Below, one piece after another: positions 32,603 through 42,086 of a stretch of DNA of 50,413 nt. Both the position numbers and the translations under genes were made by a program. Origin of the DNA: Bowdeniella nasicola. Lineage in GTDB: Bacteria; Actinomycetota; Actinomycetes; Actinomycetales; Actinomycetaceae. The notes beneath the pieces are model-generated. The model did no database searches, had not been told where the DNA came from, and worked only from the letters and a program-made list of their open reading frames with translations. The stretch covers positions 1 to 50,413 of the forward strand of contig JAUNVA010000014.1 of NCBI GenBank assembly GCA_030537895.1, in the 5' to 3' direction. The stretch's first letter is position 1. Each line of letters begins with the position of its first letter.

Positions 32603-34857
32603 ACACCGTCGACCGCCTCGATGGCGTGCAGAATGTGGGACATGTGCTTGGCATCCCCGAGTTCAAAGATGAATCGCAAAATGGCGAGGCGGTCCCGGTT
32701 CGTTGAGGACGTCGCAGAATGAATATTGACGTGGTTTTCGGACAGGATCTTCGTGATATCACTCAGCAGGCCCGAGCGGTCGATCGCCTTCACGATGACC
32801 TGCACGAGGAAGGAACCCTGGTTGTGTTCTCCCCAGTGCACGGGGATGATCCGTTCGGGTTCCCGACGGAGGTGGTCGATGTTTGCGCAATCCTCGCGGT
32901 GCACAGACACGCCGGAACCGCGCGTGATGAACCCCTGAATTGGGTCGCCGGGGACGGGAGTACAGCAGCGGGCAAGCTTGACCCACATGTCGCCCTGCTC
33001 CATCCCCTCGACGATGATGTTCGGTTCGTTCAAGGATGCGCGGCGCGGTTCGACTTGGCCGGGAATCGTCGCTTCCGCGAGATCCTCCTCGGCGCCCGAA
33101 TCTCCGCCGACCAGTTCGATGAGGCGCGTCACGACGGTGCCCGGGGCGAGGTGCTTTTCACCGACCGCTGCATACATCGCGGAGACGTCGGCATAGCGGA
33201 GTTCGTCGGCGAGCCCCGTGAGGGTCTGATGGCTCATGAGTCGTTGGATCGGGAGGTTTTGTTTACGCATCGCCTTCGCGATCAGCGTCTTCCCAGTCTC
33301 GACAGCCTCCTCGCGGCGTTCCTTGGAGAACCAGGCTCGGATCTTATTGCGGGCACGCGGTGAGGCCACGAAGGTGAGCCAGTCACGCGACGGGCCAGAC
33401 TTCTCTGCCTTTGAGGTGAAGACTTCGACAGTGTCGCCATTGTCGAGCTGCGTTTCGAGCGGCACGAGGGTCCCGTTGACGCGCGCACCCACGGTGTGGT
33501 GGCCCACTTCGGTATGGACCGCGTAGGCAAAATCGATCGGCGTCGCGCCTGACGGCAGTGAAATGACGTCACCCTTCGGGGTGAAGACATAGACCTCCGC
33601 AGACGCCATTTCGTAGCGCAGTGATTCGAGGAACTCGGCAGGGTCTTGAGTCTCACGCTGCCAGTCCACCAGCTGGCGCAGCCACCGCATGTCTTGCGGA
33701 CTCGTATCACCTTCCTGCCCCGGCTTGTGCTGGGTGGCGTTGGGGTCTTCCTTATATTTCCAGTGCGCGGCGACGCCGAACTCAGCGGCCTTGTGCATCT
33801 CGTAGGTGCGGATCTGGATCTCGATCGGCTTGCCACCCGGCCCTAGCAGGGTGGTGTGCAGCGACTGGTAAAGGTTGAACTTCGGGACCGAAATATAGTC
33901 TTTGAAGCGTCCTGGTAACGGCTTCCAACAGCCGTGGAGGGCGCCGAGCACTCCGTAACACTGTGAGACGCTCTCAACAAGGACGCGGATGCCGACGAGG
34001 TCGTAGATGTCATCAAAGTCGCGTCCTCGCACGATCATCTTTTGATAGATCGAGTAGTAGTGCTTCGGCCGACCGGTGACAGTCGCCTCGATGCCGGCGT
34101 CTTTCAACACGTCTTCGATACGTGAGAGCACGTTCTTCAGATACTCGCTGCGCGCCGGGGCCCGGTCGGAAACCAGGTGAACGATCTCCTGATAGACCTC
34201 CGGGTAGAGCGTTGAAAACGAGAGATCCTCGAGCTCCCACTTAATCGTGTTCATCCCAAGCCGGTGGGCGAGCGGTGCGTAAATCTCTAGGGTCTCGCGC
34301 GCCTTGCGCTTCGCTGAAGAGGACGAGACGTATTTCCAGGTGCGCGCGTTATGCAGCCGGTCCCCTAGCTTGATGATCAGCACGCGAATATCTTTCGACA
34401 TCGCGACAACCATCTTGCGGACGGTCTCCGCCTGTGCAGCGTCCCCGTAGTTAACCTTTTCGAGCTTTGTGACGCCGTCCACGAGGAGGGCGATATCCGG
34501 GCCAAACTCCTCGGTCAGATCCGTGAGCCGATAGGCCGTGTCCTCCACCGTGTCGTGCAGGAGGGCGGCGGCGAGGGTTACTGGGGTCATCCCAAGTTCG
34601 GCAAGAATCAGGGCGACGGCGACCGGGTGCGTGATGTAGGGCTCCCCTGACTTGCGGGTTTGCCCCTCGTGGGCACGTTTGGCGACGACGTAGGCTCGTT
34701 CGATGATCTCTGTGGGCGCCTTCGGATGGTGCCGATGCAGCTCATTGATGACAGGTTCGATCGCCGGATCAACGCGGTGCTTGCGCGATCCGAGCCATTG
34801 CAGCACAGAGTGCTGTGCACCACCGGCAGCGGCCTGTGCAGGGTCCGACGCGTTCAT
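32551..34857 (-). CDS. rel: Bifunctional (p)ppGpp synthetase/hydrolase Rel
   Basis: 768 residues in the full RSH arrangement. The HD hydrolase domain contains HEGQTRKSGEPYITHP and HDTVEDT (residues 101-107), so hydrolysis should be active. The synthetase domain follows (KHYYSIYQKM, DIYDLVGIRV and FKDYISVPK, then LYQSLHTTLLG), then TGS (VYVFTPKGDVISLPSGAT), a zinc-finger-like conserved Cys region (LARCCTPVPGDPIQGF) and a C-terminal ACT domain (VQVIVKAIDRSGLLSDITKI). It makes and degrades the alarmone on stalled ribosomes. It starts 29 nt after apt and is the last gene of the yajC-secDF-apt-rel run. Confidence 0.95.
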   Translation of the reverse strand: MNASDPAQAAAGGAQHSVLQWLGSRKHRVDPAIEPVINELHRHHPKAPTEIIERAYVVAKRAHEGQTRKSGEPYITHPVAVALILAELGMTPVTLAAALLHDTVEDTAYRLTDLTEEFGPDIALLVDGVTKLEKVNYGDAAQAETVRKMVVAMSKDIRVLIIKLGDRLHNARTWKYVSSSSAKRKARETLEIYAPLAHRLGMNTIKWELEDLSFSTLYPEVYQEIVHLVSDRAPARSEYLKNVLSRIEDVLKDAGIEATVTGRPKHYYSIYQKMIVRGRDFDDIYDLVGIRVLVESVSQCYGVLGALHGCWKPLPGRFKDYISVPKFNLYQSLHTTLLGPGGKPIEIQIRTYEMHKAAEFGVAAHWKYKEDPNATQHKPGQEGDTSPQDMRWLRQLVDWQRETQDPAEFLESLRYEMASAEVYVFTPKGDVISLPSGATPIDFAYAVHTEVGHHTVGARVNGTLVPLETQLDNGDTVEVFTSKAEKSGPSRDWLTFVASPRARNKIRAWFSKERREEAVETGKTLIAKAMRKQNLPIQRLMSHQTLTGLADELRYADVSAMYAAVGEKHLAPGTVVTRLIELVGGDSGAEEDLAEATIPGQVEPRRASLNEPNIIVEGMEQGDMWVKLARCCTPVPGDPIQGFITRGSGVSVHREDCANIDHLRREPERIIPVHWGEHNQGSFLVQVIVKAIDRSGLLSDITKILSENHVNIHSATSSTNRDRLAILRFIFELGDAKHMSHILHAIEAVDGVYEASRVRPGGRRRSRS

Positions 34858-34886
34858 AGACCCATCTTAGGTCGCGCACACGGTTC

Positions 34887-35432
34887 TTAGTCGTAGGTGA
34901 CCACGGAGTCGATGGGGTAGTCCGGCAGCGCCGCGCGACCCCCCAGACCCCGCAGTTCAAGGAGCATGCAGAGCCCCTCTACGCTGCCCCCGGAGCGCTC
35001 GATCAGTTCGATGGCGGCCCCGGCGGTGCCGCCGGTCGCGAGGACGTCGTCGATGATGAGGACGCGCTGCCCGCCGCGCACGATGTCGGGGTGAACCTCC
35101 ATGCGCGCGCTGCCATATTCGAGCGCGTAATCGACCCCAAAGACGGCGCCGGGGAGTTTACCCGCCTTACGCACGGTAATCATGCCGATTCCGAGCTGGA
35201 CAGCGAGCGGCGCCGCCAGGATAAAGCCGCGCGATTCGAGGCCGGCAATCGCGTCGATTCGGCCGCGATAGTGGTCTGCCAACCCGGTGATCAGCGCTCG
35301 GAAAGCGGGCCCGTCGGCAAGCAGGGGCGTGATGTCTCGAAAGATCACTCCCGGTTCCGGGAAGTCGGGCACGTCCCGGATGTGGGTCCCCACAAGCGTG
35401 GTGAGGGAGGGGGGCAGGGGCTGCGAGCTCAT
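34887..35432 (-). CDS. apt: Adenine phosphoribosyltransferase
   Basis: 181 residues. The PRPP-binding loop VLIIDDVLATGGTA is complete; the N-terminal DFPEPGVIFRDITPLL is the hallmark of Apt, and GLESRGFILAAPLA supplies the flexible-loop side. Salvages adenine to AMP. Its start overlaps the secF stop by one base (TGATG). The order secD-secF-apt-rel is conserved in actinobacteria. Confidence 0.95.
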   Translation of the reverse strand: MSSQPLPPSLTTLVGTHIRDVPDFPEPGVIFRDITPLLADGPAFRALITGLADHYRGRIDAIAGLESRGFILAAPLAVQLGIGMITVRKAGKLPGAVFGVDYALEYGSARMEVHPDIVRGGQRVLIIDDVLATGGTAGAAIELIERSGGSVEGLCMLLELRGLGGRAALPDYPIDSVVTYD

Positions 35433-36547
35433 CAGTGGCCCTTCTTCTTTCGTTTCGGTTGGTGACGGGTACCGCGATGCCCACCGGGAATGATGATCTC
35501 ATCTCCCTCGTGACGCTTCGGCGCGTGCGTCGCGGTGGGGGCCTCATCATCGTAGACGCCGCGCGCGCCGAGCACTTGGACCGTGTGTTGGCGAATGCGC
35601 TCCTCCCTGGAGCGGAACGCCACCTCAAGTGGGGTCGCGATCATGATCGATGAGACGGTCGAGATAATCATGCCGATGAACAAGGCGAGCGCGATGTCGC
35701 GCAGCGTCCCCGCTCCGAGGAGTACCGCACCCACGAACAGGATCGAGGCAACGGGCAGGATCCCGACGATCGATGTGTTGATCGAGCGCACCAGAGTCTG
35801 GTTGACCGCCAGGTTCGCGGCCTCCTCGTAGGTGTGGTCCCACTGGTCGTACAGGCCCGCAGCGTTCTCGCGCACCTTGTCGAAGACGACGACCGTGTCG
35901 TAAAGGGAGTAGCCAAGGATCGTGAGCAGGCCGATCACGGAGGCGGGCGTGACTTCGAAACCCACGAGCGCGTAAATACCAATCGTCACAATGACGTCGT
36001 GGATGAGAGCAAGAATCGCGGCCAGGCCCATTCTCCACGCCCTGAAGTATGCGGCCATCACAATCGTGACGAGGACGAGGAAGGTGACCAAGCCCTGTAG
36101 CGCCTTCTTCGAAACATCGGCGCCCCATGAGGGGCCAACCGAATTCGCGGTCACAGCGTTCTCCGGGACCTCATAGGCGTCAGCGAGCTCGTCTGATACC
36201 TCGCGCAGCGCCTCCCCTGAGGTTTGACCCGTCGCGAGCGGCAGGTTTTCAGTCTGCACTCGCACGGTCGTCCCGCCGACCGTCGAGACGCGAGGAGGCT
36301 CCTCCACACCCTTGGACTTCAGGATGTCCCGGGCGGGATCACCCGAGGTGGTGGTGGTGCCGGAGATCGTGAACTCGGTACCGCCACGGAATTCGATTCC
36401 GGGGTTCAGTCCGATGGTGGCCACGACGAGGCCGGATAGTGCCATCGCAAGGATCGCGATGGTGAACCAGAGCTTACGCTTTTGGACGATCGGGTAGGAG
36501 CGCTCCCCCGTGTACAGCTGGTTGCCGAATTCGGCGAACGAGATCAT
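35432..36547 (-). CDS. secF: Protein translocase subunit SecF
   Basis: 371 residues: six helices with the large periplasmic-side loop between helices one and two. Conserved GIEFRGGTEF follows the first helix, and YSLYDTVVVFDKVREN marks helix five, with NQTLVRSINTS after it. Works with SecD and YajC to drive late steps of Sec export with the proton gradient. The basic tail is rich in Lys/Arg. The ATG overlaps the secD stop (ATGA). Confidence 0.94.
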   Translation of the reverse strand: MISFAEFGNQLYTGERSYPIVQKRKLWFTIAILAMALSGLVVATIGLNPGIEFRGGTEFTISGTTTTSGDPARDILKSKGVEEPPRVSTVGGTTVRVQTENLPLATGQTSGEALREVSDELADAYEVPENAVTANSVGPSWGADVSKKALQGLVTFLVLVTIVMAAYFRAWRMGLAAILALIHDVIVTIGIYALVGFEVTPASVIGLLTILGYSLYDTVVVFDKVRENAAGLYDQWDHTYEEAANLAVNQTLVRSINTSIVGILPVASILFVGAVLLGAGTLRDIALALFIGMIISTVSSIMIATPLEVAFRSREERIRQHTVQVLGARGVYDDEAPTATHAPKRHEGDEIIIPGGHRGTRHQPKRKKKGH

Positions 36548-38391
36548 TTCGCATCCTCCTCGCCGGTGCGGCCTTCGGCCGCGGCGCGACGTTCCGCGGC
36601 ACGCCGCTCCGCGATGGTCATGGGCCGGCCTCCCGGCGGTCGTCCGCCAGATTTCCTCGGTGAGGCGCCACGCGCAGAGGGGGCGGGCGTACCGAGACGT
36701 CCGCGACCTCTGTAGGCGGGAGGTGCCGCCCCCAGGTGTTCGGGGTCAAGACCTGAGAATCGGTGCCCTTCCCCAAAGAAGCGAGTACGCACGAGCAGCA
36801 CCATCAGGGGGTGGGTGAACCAGAAGACGACGATGAGATCCATGAGGGTCGTGAGTCCCAGGGTGAAGGCGAAGCCTCGAACCCCGCCCACGGCGAGGAA
36901 GTAGAGGACGATGGCGGCCAAGAAGTTGACCGCATCCGAGGCCAGGATCGTGCGGCGAGCACGCCGCCATGCACGGTCGATCGCAGAGCCCAGGTCCGCC
37001 CCCTCACGCACCTCATCTCTGATGCGCTCGAAATAGACGATGAAGGAGTCCGCCGTAATGCCAATCGCCACGATCAGCCCGGCGACGCCCGGTAGCGATA
37101 GTCGGTATCCCTGCAGCCACGACAGCAGCGTGATCGACCCGTAGGTGAGGAGCGCTGCGATCGCGAGGGAGGCCATCGTGACGATTGAAAGACCTCGATA
37201 GGTGAAAATCATGTACACCATGACGAGGCCCAGGCCGATCAGGCCGGCCATGATGCCGCGCTCAAGCTGCTCGGATCCGAGCGTCGCGGAGATCTGCTCT
37301 TCGGACTGAACCTCGAAATTCAGCGGAAGGGAACCGAAACTCAGCTGCTTTGCCAGCGCGAGCGCCTCTTCGCGGGTGAACGTTCCGGTGATCTGGGCGG
37401 TTCCGTCGGCAATAACCGATTGCATCCGAGGGGCCGAGATCACCAGGCCATCGAGCACCATGCCGAACTGGTTGCGCGGCGGCTCGAGATTCACCAGACG
37501 ACGTGAGACGTCCGCGAATTGCTCACGTCCCTCGGACTTGAACTCGAGGCTAACGATCCAGTCTCCCGTCGTGATCCCATTTTCTTGGCGGGGCAGGCCC
37601 ACGGCCGCAGAGATTTCCGTTCCCTCGACATCAGTCGGGCCGAGGATGAACTTTCCCGTACCGTCACTGGCGCAGGCGACGAGCGGCGCCGCCGGATCGG
37701 GGACGAGCCCGCCCGTGAGATTGGCCTCGTCAGTGCAGTCCAGCGTGAGGAAGTCATACACCGCTTGCTCCGTCACCCAGGCGGGGTCGGAGTGATCGGC
37801 CGGGGTCCCTTCCGGGTCGCGGGAAAGCTCACCATCCCCGTCTCGGTCGGCGATCGCGAAATAGGGGTCCTCGACGGTGGAGGTGTCCTCGCTCTCCTGA
37901 GCATCTGCCTGCTGACCGGTCACGTCGAGCTGGTCGGCGGGAACGATCTCCGGGCCACCGGCCTCGAGCACCGGCCGAAAACGCATGAGAGCAGACTGAC
38001 GAACCAGATCGAGAGTCTCGTCGCTCGGGTTCCCAGGCAGGGCGACCACGATGTTCTCGTTGCCCTGTCGGGTAATTTCCGCCTCCGCCACGCCCGAAGC
38101 GTCCACCCGTTGGCGGATGATTCCGATCGCCTCGTTGATGTCTTCGGCCGTGATGGCGGAGCCATCGGTGGTCTTCGGAGTGAGGATGAGCTGGGTACCG
38201 CCCTCAAGATCGAGGGCAAGCTTGGGCTCCCAGCTTGCGTCGGAGACGCGCGTGCCCACACCGACCGAGACGAACAGCGCGACGATGAGGACCACGAGGG
38301 CGATCAGCGGTGGGAGGGGCCGACTGGACGTCGACTCGATCCCCCGGTCCCGGGAGGAGGATTTCGGGGAACGTGGGGCGGATGCGTGCAC
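36544..38391 (-). CDS. secD: Protein translocase subunit SecD
   Basis: 615 residues. One N-terminal helix precedes LALDLEGGTQLILTP (the SecD hallmark), a long extracytoplasmic part, then five helices with LPGVAGLIVAIGITADSFIVYFERIRDE. The extracytoplasmic part has an acidic insertion (about residues 155-240) containing ADRDGDGELS, shaped like a Dx-Dx-DG calcium-binding loop, and two cysteines further on. The start is a GTG at 38391 with no ribosome site, 27 nt after yajC; translation may depend on coupling. The C-terminus is Pro/Arg/Gly-rich. Confidence 0.93.
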   Translation of the reverse strand: MHASAPRSPKSSSRDRGIESTSSRPLPPLIALVVLIVALFVSVGVGTRVSDASWEPKLALDLEGGTQLILTPKTTDGSAITAEDINEAIGIIRQRVDASGVAEAEITRQGNENIVVALPGNPSDETLDLVRQSALMRFRPVLEAGGPEIVPADQLDVTGQQADAQESEDTSTVEDPYFAIADRDGDGELSRDPEGTPADHSDPAWVTEQAVYDFLTLDCTDEANLTGGLVPDPAAPLVACASDGTGKFILGPTDVEGTEISAAVGLPRQENGITTGDWIVSLEFKSEGREQFADVSRRLVNLEPPRNQFGMVLDGLVISAPRMQSVIADGTAQITGTFTREEALALAKQLSFGSLPLNFEVQSEEQISATLGSEQLERGIMAGLIGLGLVMVYMIFTYRGLSIVTMASLAIAALLTYGSITLLSWLQGYRLSLPGVAGLIVAIGITADSFIVYFERIRDEVREGADLGSAIDRAWRRARRTILASDAVNFLAAIVLYFLAVGGVRGFAFTLGLTTLMDLIVVFWFTHPLMVLLVRTRFFGEGHRFSGLDPEHLGAAPPAYRGRGRLGTPAPSARGASPRKSGGRPPGGRPMTIAERRAAERRAAAEGRTGEEDAK

Positions 38392-38418
38392 CGGGAGTCT
38401 TTTCTAATCGAGGGTGGG

Positions 38419-38832
38419 TTAGCGGAGCGTGTCAGGATCGGCTTCATCACCGTTCAGCTGGGCCTCGCCGGGTTCGGCCTCTGCGGTCAGGTCGACGACT
38501 TCGCCTTCGGTCTCGAGGCGTTCGCCGTAGGCGGGTTCCGCGACCTCGCCGTCCATATCATCCTCGGGTGCTGCGAACGGCGGCGCCTGCTCGAGAGCGA
38601 TCACGTTCTTATGCCAGACACTCTCGTCTCCAGAGGGCGACTCCAGGGTGACGGCGTCGCCGTCGATGTCGACGATCGTGCCGTAGAAGCCCGACTGAGT
38701 ACGCACCTCCTTACCGATGACCAGCGCAGCGTCGCGCATCTCCTGGACCCGCCGGCGTTGGCGGTTACCGAAGACGTTCATGACCAGAATCATGAGGATG
38801 ACGACGATGAGCATGGTAAAAATCGGATCCAT
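38419..38832 (-). CDS. yajC: Preprotein translocase accessory subunit YajC
   Basis: 137 residues. A single N-terminal helix (FTMLIVVILMILVMNVF), the basic NRQRRRVQEM turn and the GKEVRTQSGFYGTIVDIDGD barrel are typical YajC; the acidic tail is longer than in E. coli. I start at ATG 38832 because GGGAG lies five bases upstream; the TTG at 38844 would place the ribosome site inside the gene. Leads the yajC-secD-secF group after ruvB. Confidence 0.92.
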   Translation of the reverse strand: MDPIFTMLIVVILMILVMNVFGNRQRRRVQEMRDAALVIGKEVRTQSGFYGTIVDIDGDAVTLESPSGDESVWHKNVIALEQAPPFAAPEDDMDGEVAEPAYGERLETEGEVVDLTAEAEPGEAQLNGDEADPDTLR

Positions 38833-38915
38833 GAAATCTCCCAATTCGTTGGTGAGGCCCCCACGATTCTAAGGCCAGGATCGCGTGAATCCAAAGGCTC
38901 GCGGTGGCGTGCCCC

Positions 38916-39950
38916 TTACAGGCCGGGGATCGCCCCGTCCGCTGGTGGGGTCAGACCGAGATGGTGGTAGGCCAGCGGTGTCGCGAGACGGCCACGCGGG
39001 GACCGGACGACGAAGCCCTCACGGACAAGGAAAGGCTCAGCGACTGTCTCCACCGTTTCCGCTTCCTCCCCGACCGCAACGGCGAGCGTGGTCAGGCCGA
39101 CCGGCCCTCCCCCAAACCGCTCGCAGAGGGCTTCAAGCACGGCGCGGTCGAGGCGATCGAGGCCACGGTCATCCACTTCAAAGAGTTCGAGCGCGGCCTG
39201 GGTGGCGCGGGTATCGAGCCGACCATCACCGTGCACCTGCGCCCAGTCCTGCACGCGGCGCAGCAGTCGGTTCGCGATGCGGGGCGTCCCCCTCGACCGC
39301 GCGGCGAGCAGTGCTGCGGCGTCGGCCTCCAAGCTGGCACCGAGGAGGCGAGCAGATCGGGTGAGGACGGAGCGGAGATCCTCTTCGTCGTAAAACTCGA
39401 GGTGGCCGGTGAGTCCGAATCGGTCGCGCAGGGGCGCGGGCAGAAGACCCGCGCGGGTGGTTGCCCCCACGACGGTGAAGCGCGGAAGAGTGAGCGGAAT
39501 CGACGTGGCTCCGGGTCCCTTCCCGACGACGACGTCGACCCGAAAATCCTCCATGGCCAGGTAGAGCATTTCCTCAGCGGCCCGCGCGAGGCGGTGAATC
39601 TCGTCGATGAAGAGCACATCGTGCTCGTTCAGCGAAGACAGAATAGCCGCGAGATCCCCCGCGTGCTGGACAGCGGGCCCCGACGTCGGACGCAGCACAC
39701 CCCCCGTCTCGGCGGCGATGATCATTGCGAGGGTGGTTTTGCCGAGGCCCGGGGGTCCAGACAGCAGCACATGGTCCGGCGCGATGCCCCGCTGCTGGGC
39801 GGCTGTCAGGACCAGGTCGAGTTGGGCGCGCAGTTTCGGCTGGCCCACGAACTCGGCCAGCCGCGTCGGCCGAAGTGCAGCCTCCGCGGCGCGTTCGAGT
39901 TCGCTCGCCTCCGCTTGGACGAATCTCTCCGGTGTCTCGAAATCCTCCAC
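38916..39950 (-). CDS. ruvB: Holliday junction branch migration ATPase RuvB
   Basis: 344 residues. Walker [15 protein letters not shown], Walker [10 protein letters not shown], sensor [19 protein letters not shown] (with the arginine finger), and the C-terminal winged helix ending [18 protein letters not shown]. Hexameric motor that drives branch migration with RuvA. Starts at GTG 39950, whose G is the last base of the ruvA stop codon (TAGTG). Confidence 0.96.
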   Translation of the reverse strand: MEDFETPERFVQAEASELERAAEAALRPTRLAEFVGQPKLRAQLDLVLTAAQQRGIAPDHVLLSGPPGLGKTTLAMIIAAETGGVLRPTSGPAVQHAGDLAAILSSLNEHDVLFIDEIHRLARAAEEMLYLAMEDFRVDVVVGKGPGATSIPLTLPRFTVVGATTRAGLLPAPLRDRFGLTGHLEFYDEEDLRSVLTRSARLLGASLEADAAALLAARSRGTPRIANRLLRRVQDWAQVHGDGRLDTRATQAALELFEVDDRGLDRLDRAVLEALCERFGGGPVGLTTLAVAVGEEAETVETVAEPFLVREGFVVRSPRGRLATPLAYHHLGLTPPADGAIPGL

Positions 39951-40534
39951 TACGCCTTCCCTCCGAGGTGTTGGAGGGCGCCGCGCAGAACCTCTGCGGT
40001 GCTGAGGCCCGGGGCACTCACATCGCGGACGGCACGTTCCGCAACCTTGGCCTGCCACCCGAGTCCGATCAGCGCGTCCACCACCGTCGCATCAACCGGG
40101 ACGGATGGTCCCACGGGCGCGGCATCTTCGCTCGGTGCGCCGAGCTTATCCTTCAGCTCCAAAACCATGCGAGAGGCTGACTTTTTGCCAATACCGGGCA
40201 CCTTTTGTAAGGCGGCAAGATCCTCGGAGGCAACGGCGCGGCGGAGCTCATCTGGAGTGTGCACGGCAAGAACCGCGAGGGCGGTGCGCACGCCGACGCC
40301 CGTGACCGACTGGAGGGCGAGGAAGCACTCGCGCTCGTCGGTCGTGGCGAAGGCGTAGAGCGACATTGAATCTTGACGCACCACGAACTCTGTGACCAGG
40401 CACGTCTCCTGGCCCTCGCGCAGCGTGGCGAGGGTAGCGGGAGTCGCCTCCAGGCGCATACCGATCCCTCCCACGTCGATGACGACGTGATCCAGCCGCA
40501 CTCGGATGACGGTGCCGCGCACCTGGTCAATCAT
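39950..40534 (-). CDS. ruvA: Holliday junction DNA-binding protein RuvA
   Basis: 194 residues: an N-terminal OB domain ([26 protein letters not shown]), helix-hairpin-helix region ([17 protein letters not shown] and [23 protein letters not shown]) and the C-terminal three-helix domain that docks on RuvB ([17 protein letters not shown]). Start at ATG 40534 with GAGGAG five bases upstream; a TTG one codon earlier is less likely. Confidence 0.96.
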   Translation of the reverse strand: MIDQVRGTVIRVRLDHVVIDVGGIGMRLEATPATLATLREGQETCLVTEFVVRQDSMSLYAFATTDERECFLALQSVTGVGVRTALAVLAVHTPDELRRAVASEDLAALQKVPGIGKKSASRMVLELKDKLGAPSEDAAPVGPSVPVDATVVDALIGLGWQAKVAERAVRDVSAPGLSTAEVLRGALQHLGGKA

Positions 40535-40608
40535 CAAGACTCCTCAGAAATTTGCCGCACCAGCATCGTAGAACATCTGTACGAGTACCGCTCGCAGGCA
40601 CGCCGGCA

Positions 40609-41232
40609 TCAGGGTTTGGAGACGCGCCCGAGCCGCCCGCGACCGCCGCGGTAGCCCGTGCGTCGAGCAGCACGTTGGGCAGCGGCCCAGCGTTGCTGGG
40701 CGGGCGTCTGGCTGGCGGTGTCCGTAGCGACGGCACTGCCCTGCCGCCACAGGTGACAAATAGCAAGCGCGAGGGCGTCGGCCGCGTCGGCTGGTTCTGG
40801 CGCCGAGGCAAGACCGAGGATTCGCGCGACCATGGCGCCAATCTGCTCCTTGGGAGCGTCGCCGTAGCCGGTCACGGCCGCCTTCACCTCCGAGGGGGTG
40901 TGCTGGGCGACGGTAAGACCGTGCGAGGCCGCAGCGACCATCGCGAGGCCCGCTGCCTGCGCCGTCCCCATGACAGTGGAGACATTGTGTTGGGCAAAGA
41001 CACGCTCGACAACGACGACGTCGGGAGCGTACCGCTCGACCCAGTCATTCAGACCCTGGCTGAGGGCGAGCAGGCGGAACTCAAGATCTTGGCGCGGGTG
41101 GGAGCGCACGACTCCGGCCGCCACCTGGGTGGGCTGCGCCGTGCCGATACCCCCGCGCGCCGTGCCTTTCGGGGAGTCGATCACGCCGACGCCACATCTG
41201 GTCAGGCCCGGGTCGACCCCCATAATCCGCAC
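40609..41232 (-). CDS. ruvC: Holliday junction resolvase RuvC
   Basis: 207 residues. The catalytic acids are in [27 protein letters not shown] and [12 protein letters not shown], the RNase H-fold arrangement of RuvC. The C-terminus is an extra basic, Arg/Gly-rich tail. I begin at GTG 41232, giving VRIMGVDPG, seven bases after the yebC stop. A gap of 74 nt separates it from ruvA. Confidence 0.95.
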   Translation of the reverse strand: MRIMGVDPGLTRCGVGVIDSPKGTARGGIGTAQPTQVAAGVVRSHPRQDLEFRLLALSQGLNDWVERYAPDVVVVERVFAQHNVSTVMGTAQAAGLAMVAAASHGLTVAQHTPSEVKAAVTGYGDAPKEQIGAMVARILGLASAPEPADAADALALAICHLWRQGSAVATDTASQTPAQQRWAAAQRAARRTGYRGGRGRLGRVSKP

Positions 41233-41239
41233 TGTCGGC

Positions 41240-41998
41240 CTAGCTCTCGTCCAAAGCCGCGAGCACCTCGTCTGAGGCGTCGAAGTTCGCGAAGACATTT
41301 TGTACGTCGTCGCAGTCTTCCAAAGCGTCGACTAGGCGGAGGCACTGTTTTGCACCCTCGAGGTCCACTTCGATCTCGGTCGCCGGAACGAACTGGGCCT
41401 CGGCAGAGTCATATTCGTAGCCAGCTTCCTGCAGCGCGGTGCGCACGGTGACAACGTCGTTGGCCTCGCACAGAATGCGGAAGACCTCACCCTCGTCGTC
41501 GACCTCCTCGGCGCCGGCATCGAGAACGGCCATCAACACGTCGTCTTCCGTCAGATCATCCACCTTCGGGACGATGATGACGCCCTTGCGGGAGAACAGG
41601 TAGGACACGGATCCCGGATCGGCAAGGCTGCCGCCGTTACGGGTGAGCGCCACCCGCACATCGGACGCGGCGCGGTTGCGGTTGTCAGTCAGACATTCGA
41701 TGAGGAATGCCACGCCGCCCGGGCCGTACCCCTCGTACATGATGGTCTCCCAATCGGCGCCGCCGCTTTCCTCCCCGGAGCCACGCTTCACCGCGCGGGT
41801 GATGTTGTCGGCCGGTACCGAGTTGCGTTTGGCCTTTTGGATCGCGTCATACAGGGTGGGGTTGGCAGCGGGGTCTCCGCCGCCGATTCTGGCTGAGACC
41901 TCAATGTTTTTAATGAGGCGCGCGAACAGCTTCCCGCGCTTCGCGTCGAGCGCAGCCTTCTTGTGTTTGGTCGTCGCCCACTTGGAATGTCCTGCCAT
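41240..41998 (-). CDS. YebC/PmpR-family protein
   Basis: 252 residues with the family opening [27 protein letters not shown] and [22 protein letters not shown]. YebC proteins have been described as DNA-binding regulators and more recently as aids to translation of proline-rich stretches; no choice can be made from sequence. The ATG has GGAGAGG upstream. Conserved neighbour of ruvCAB. Confidence 0.93.
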   Translation of the reverse strand: MAGHSKWATTKHKKAALDAKRGKLFARLIKNIEVSARIGGGDPAANPTLYDAIQKAKRNSVPADNITRAVKRGSGEESGGADWETIMYEGYGPGGVAFLIECLTDNRNRAASDVRVALTRNGGSLADPGSVSYLFSRKGVIIVPKVDDLTEDDVLMAVLDAGAEEVDDEGEVFRILCEANDVVTVRTALQEAGYEYDSAEAQFVPATEIEVDLEGAKQCLRLVDALEDCDDVQNVFANFDASDEVLAALDES

Positions 41999-42086
41999 TG
42001 CTGCCTCTCCAGATCTGCTTCACGTGACTGACGCCAGTCTAGACCGTTGGCGTACGGAGCTTGGGAGGTCGAGGCCCTGTGGCGTG

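Noticed and set aside
37519..40358. Two frames of over 480 codons on the plus strand opposite secD/yajC and ruvB/ruvA
   Set aside because: Antisense of well-recognised Sec and Ruv genes; composition is typical of complementary-strand frames.
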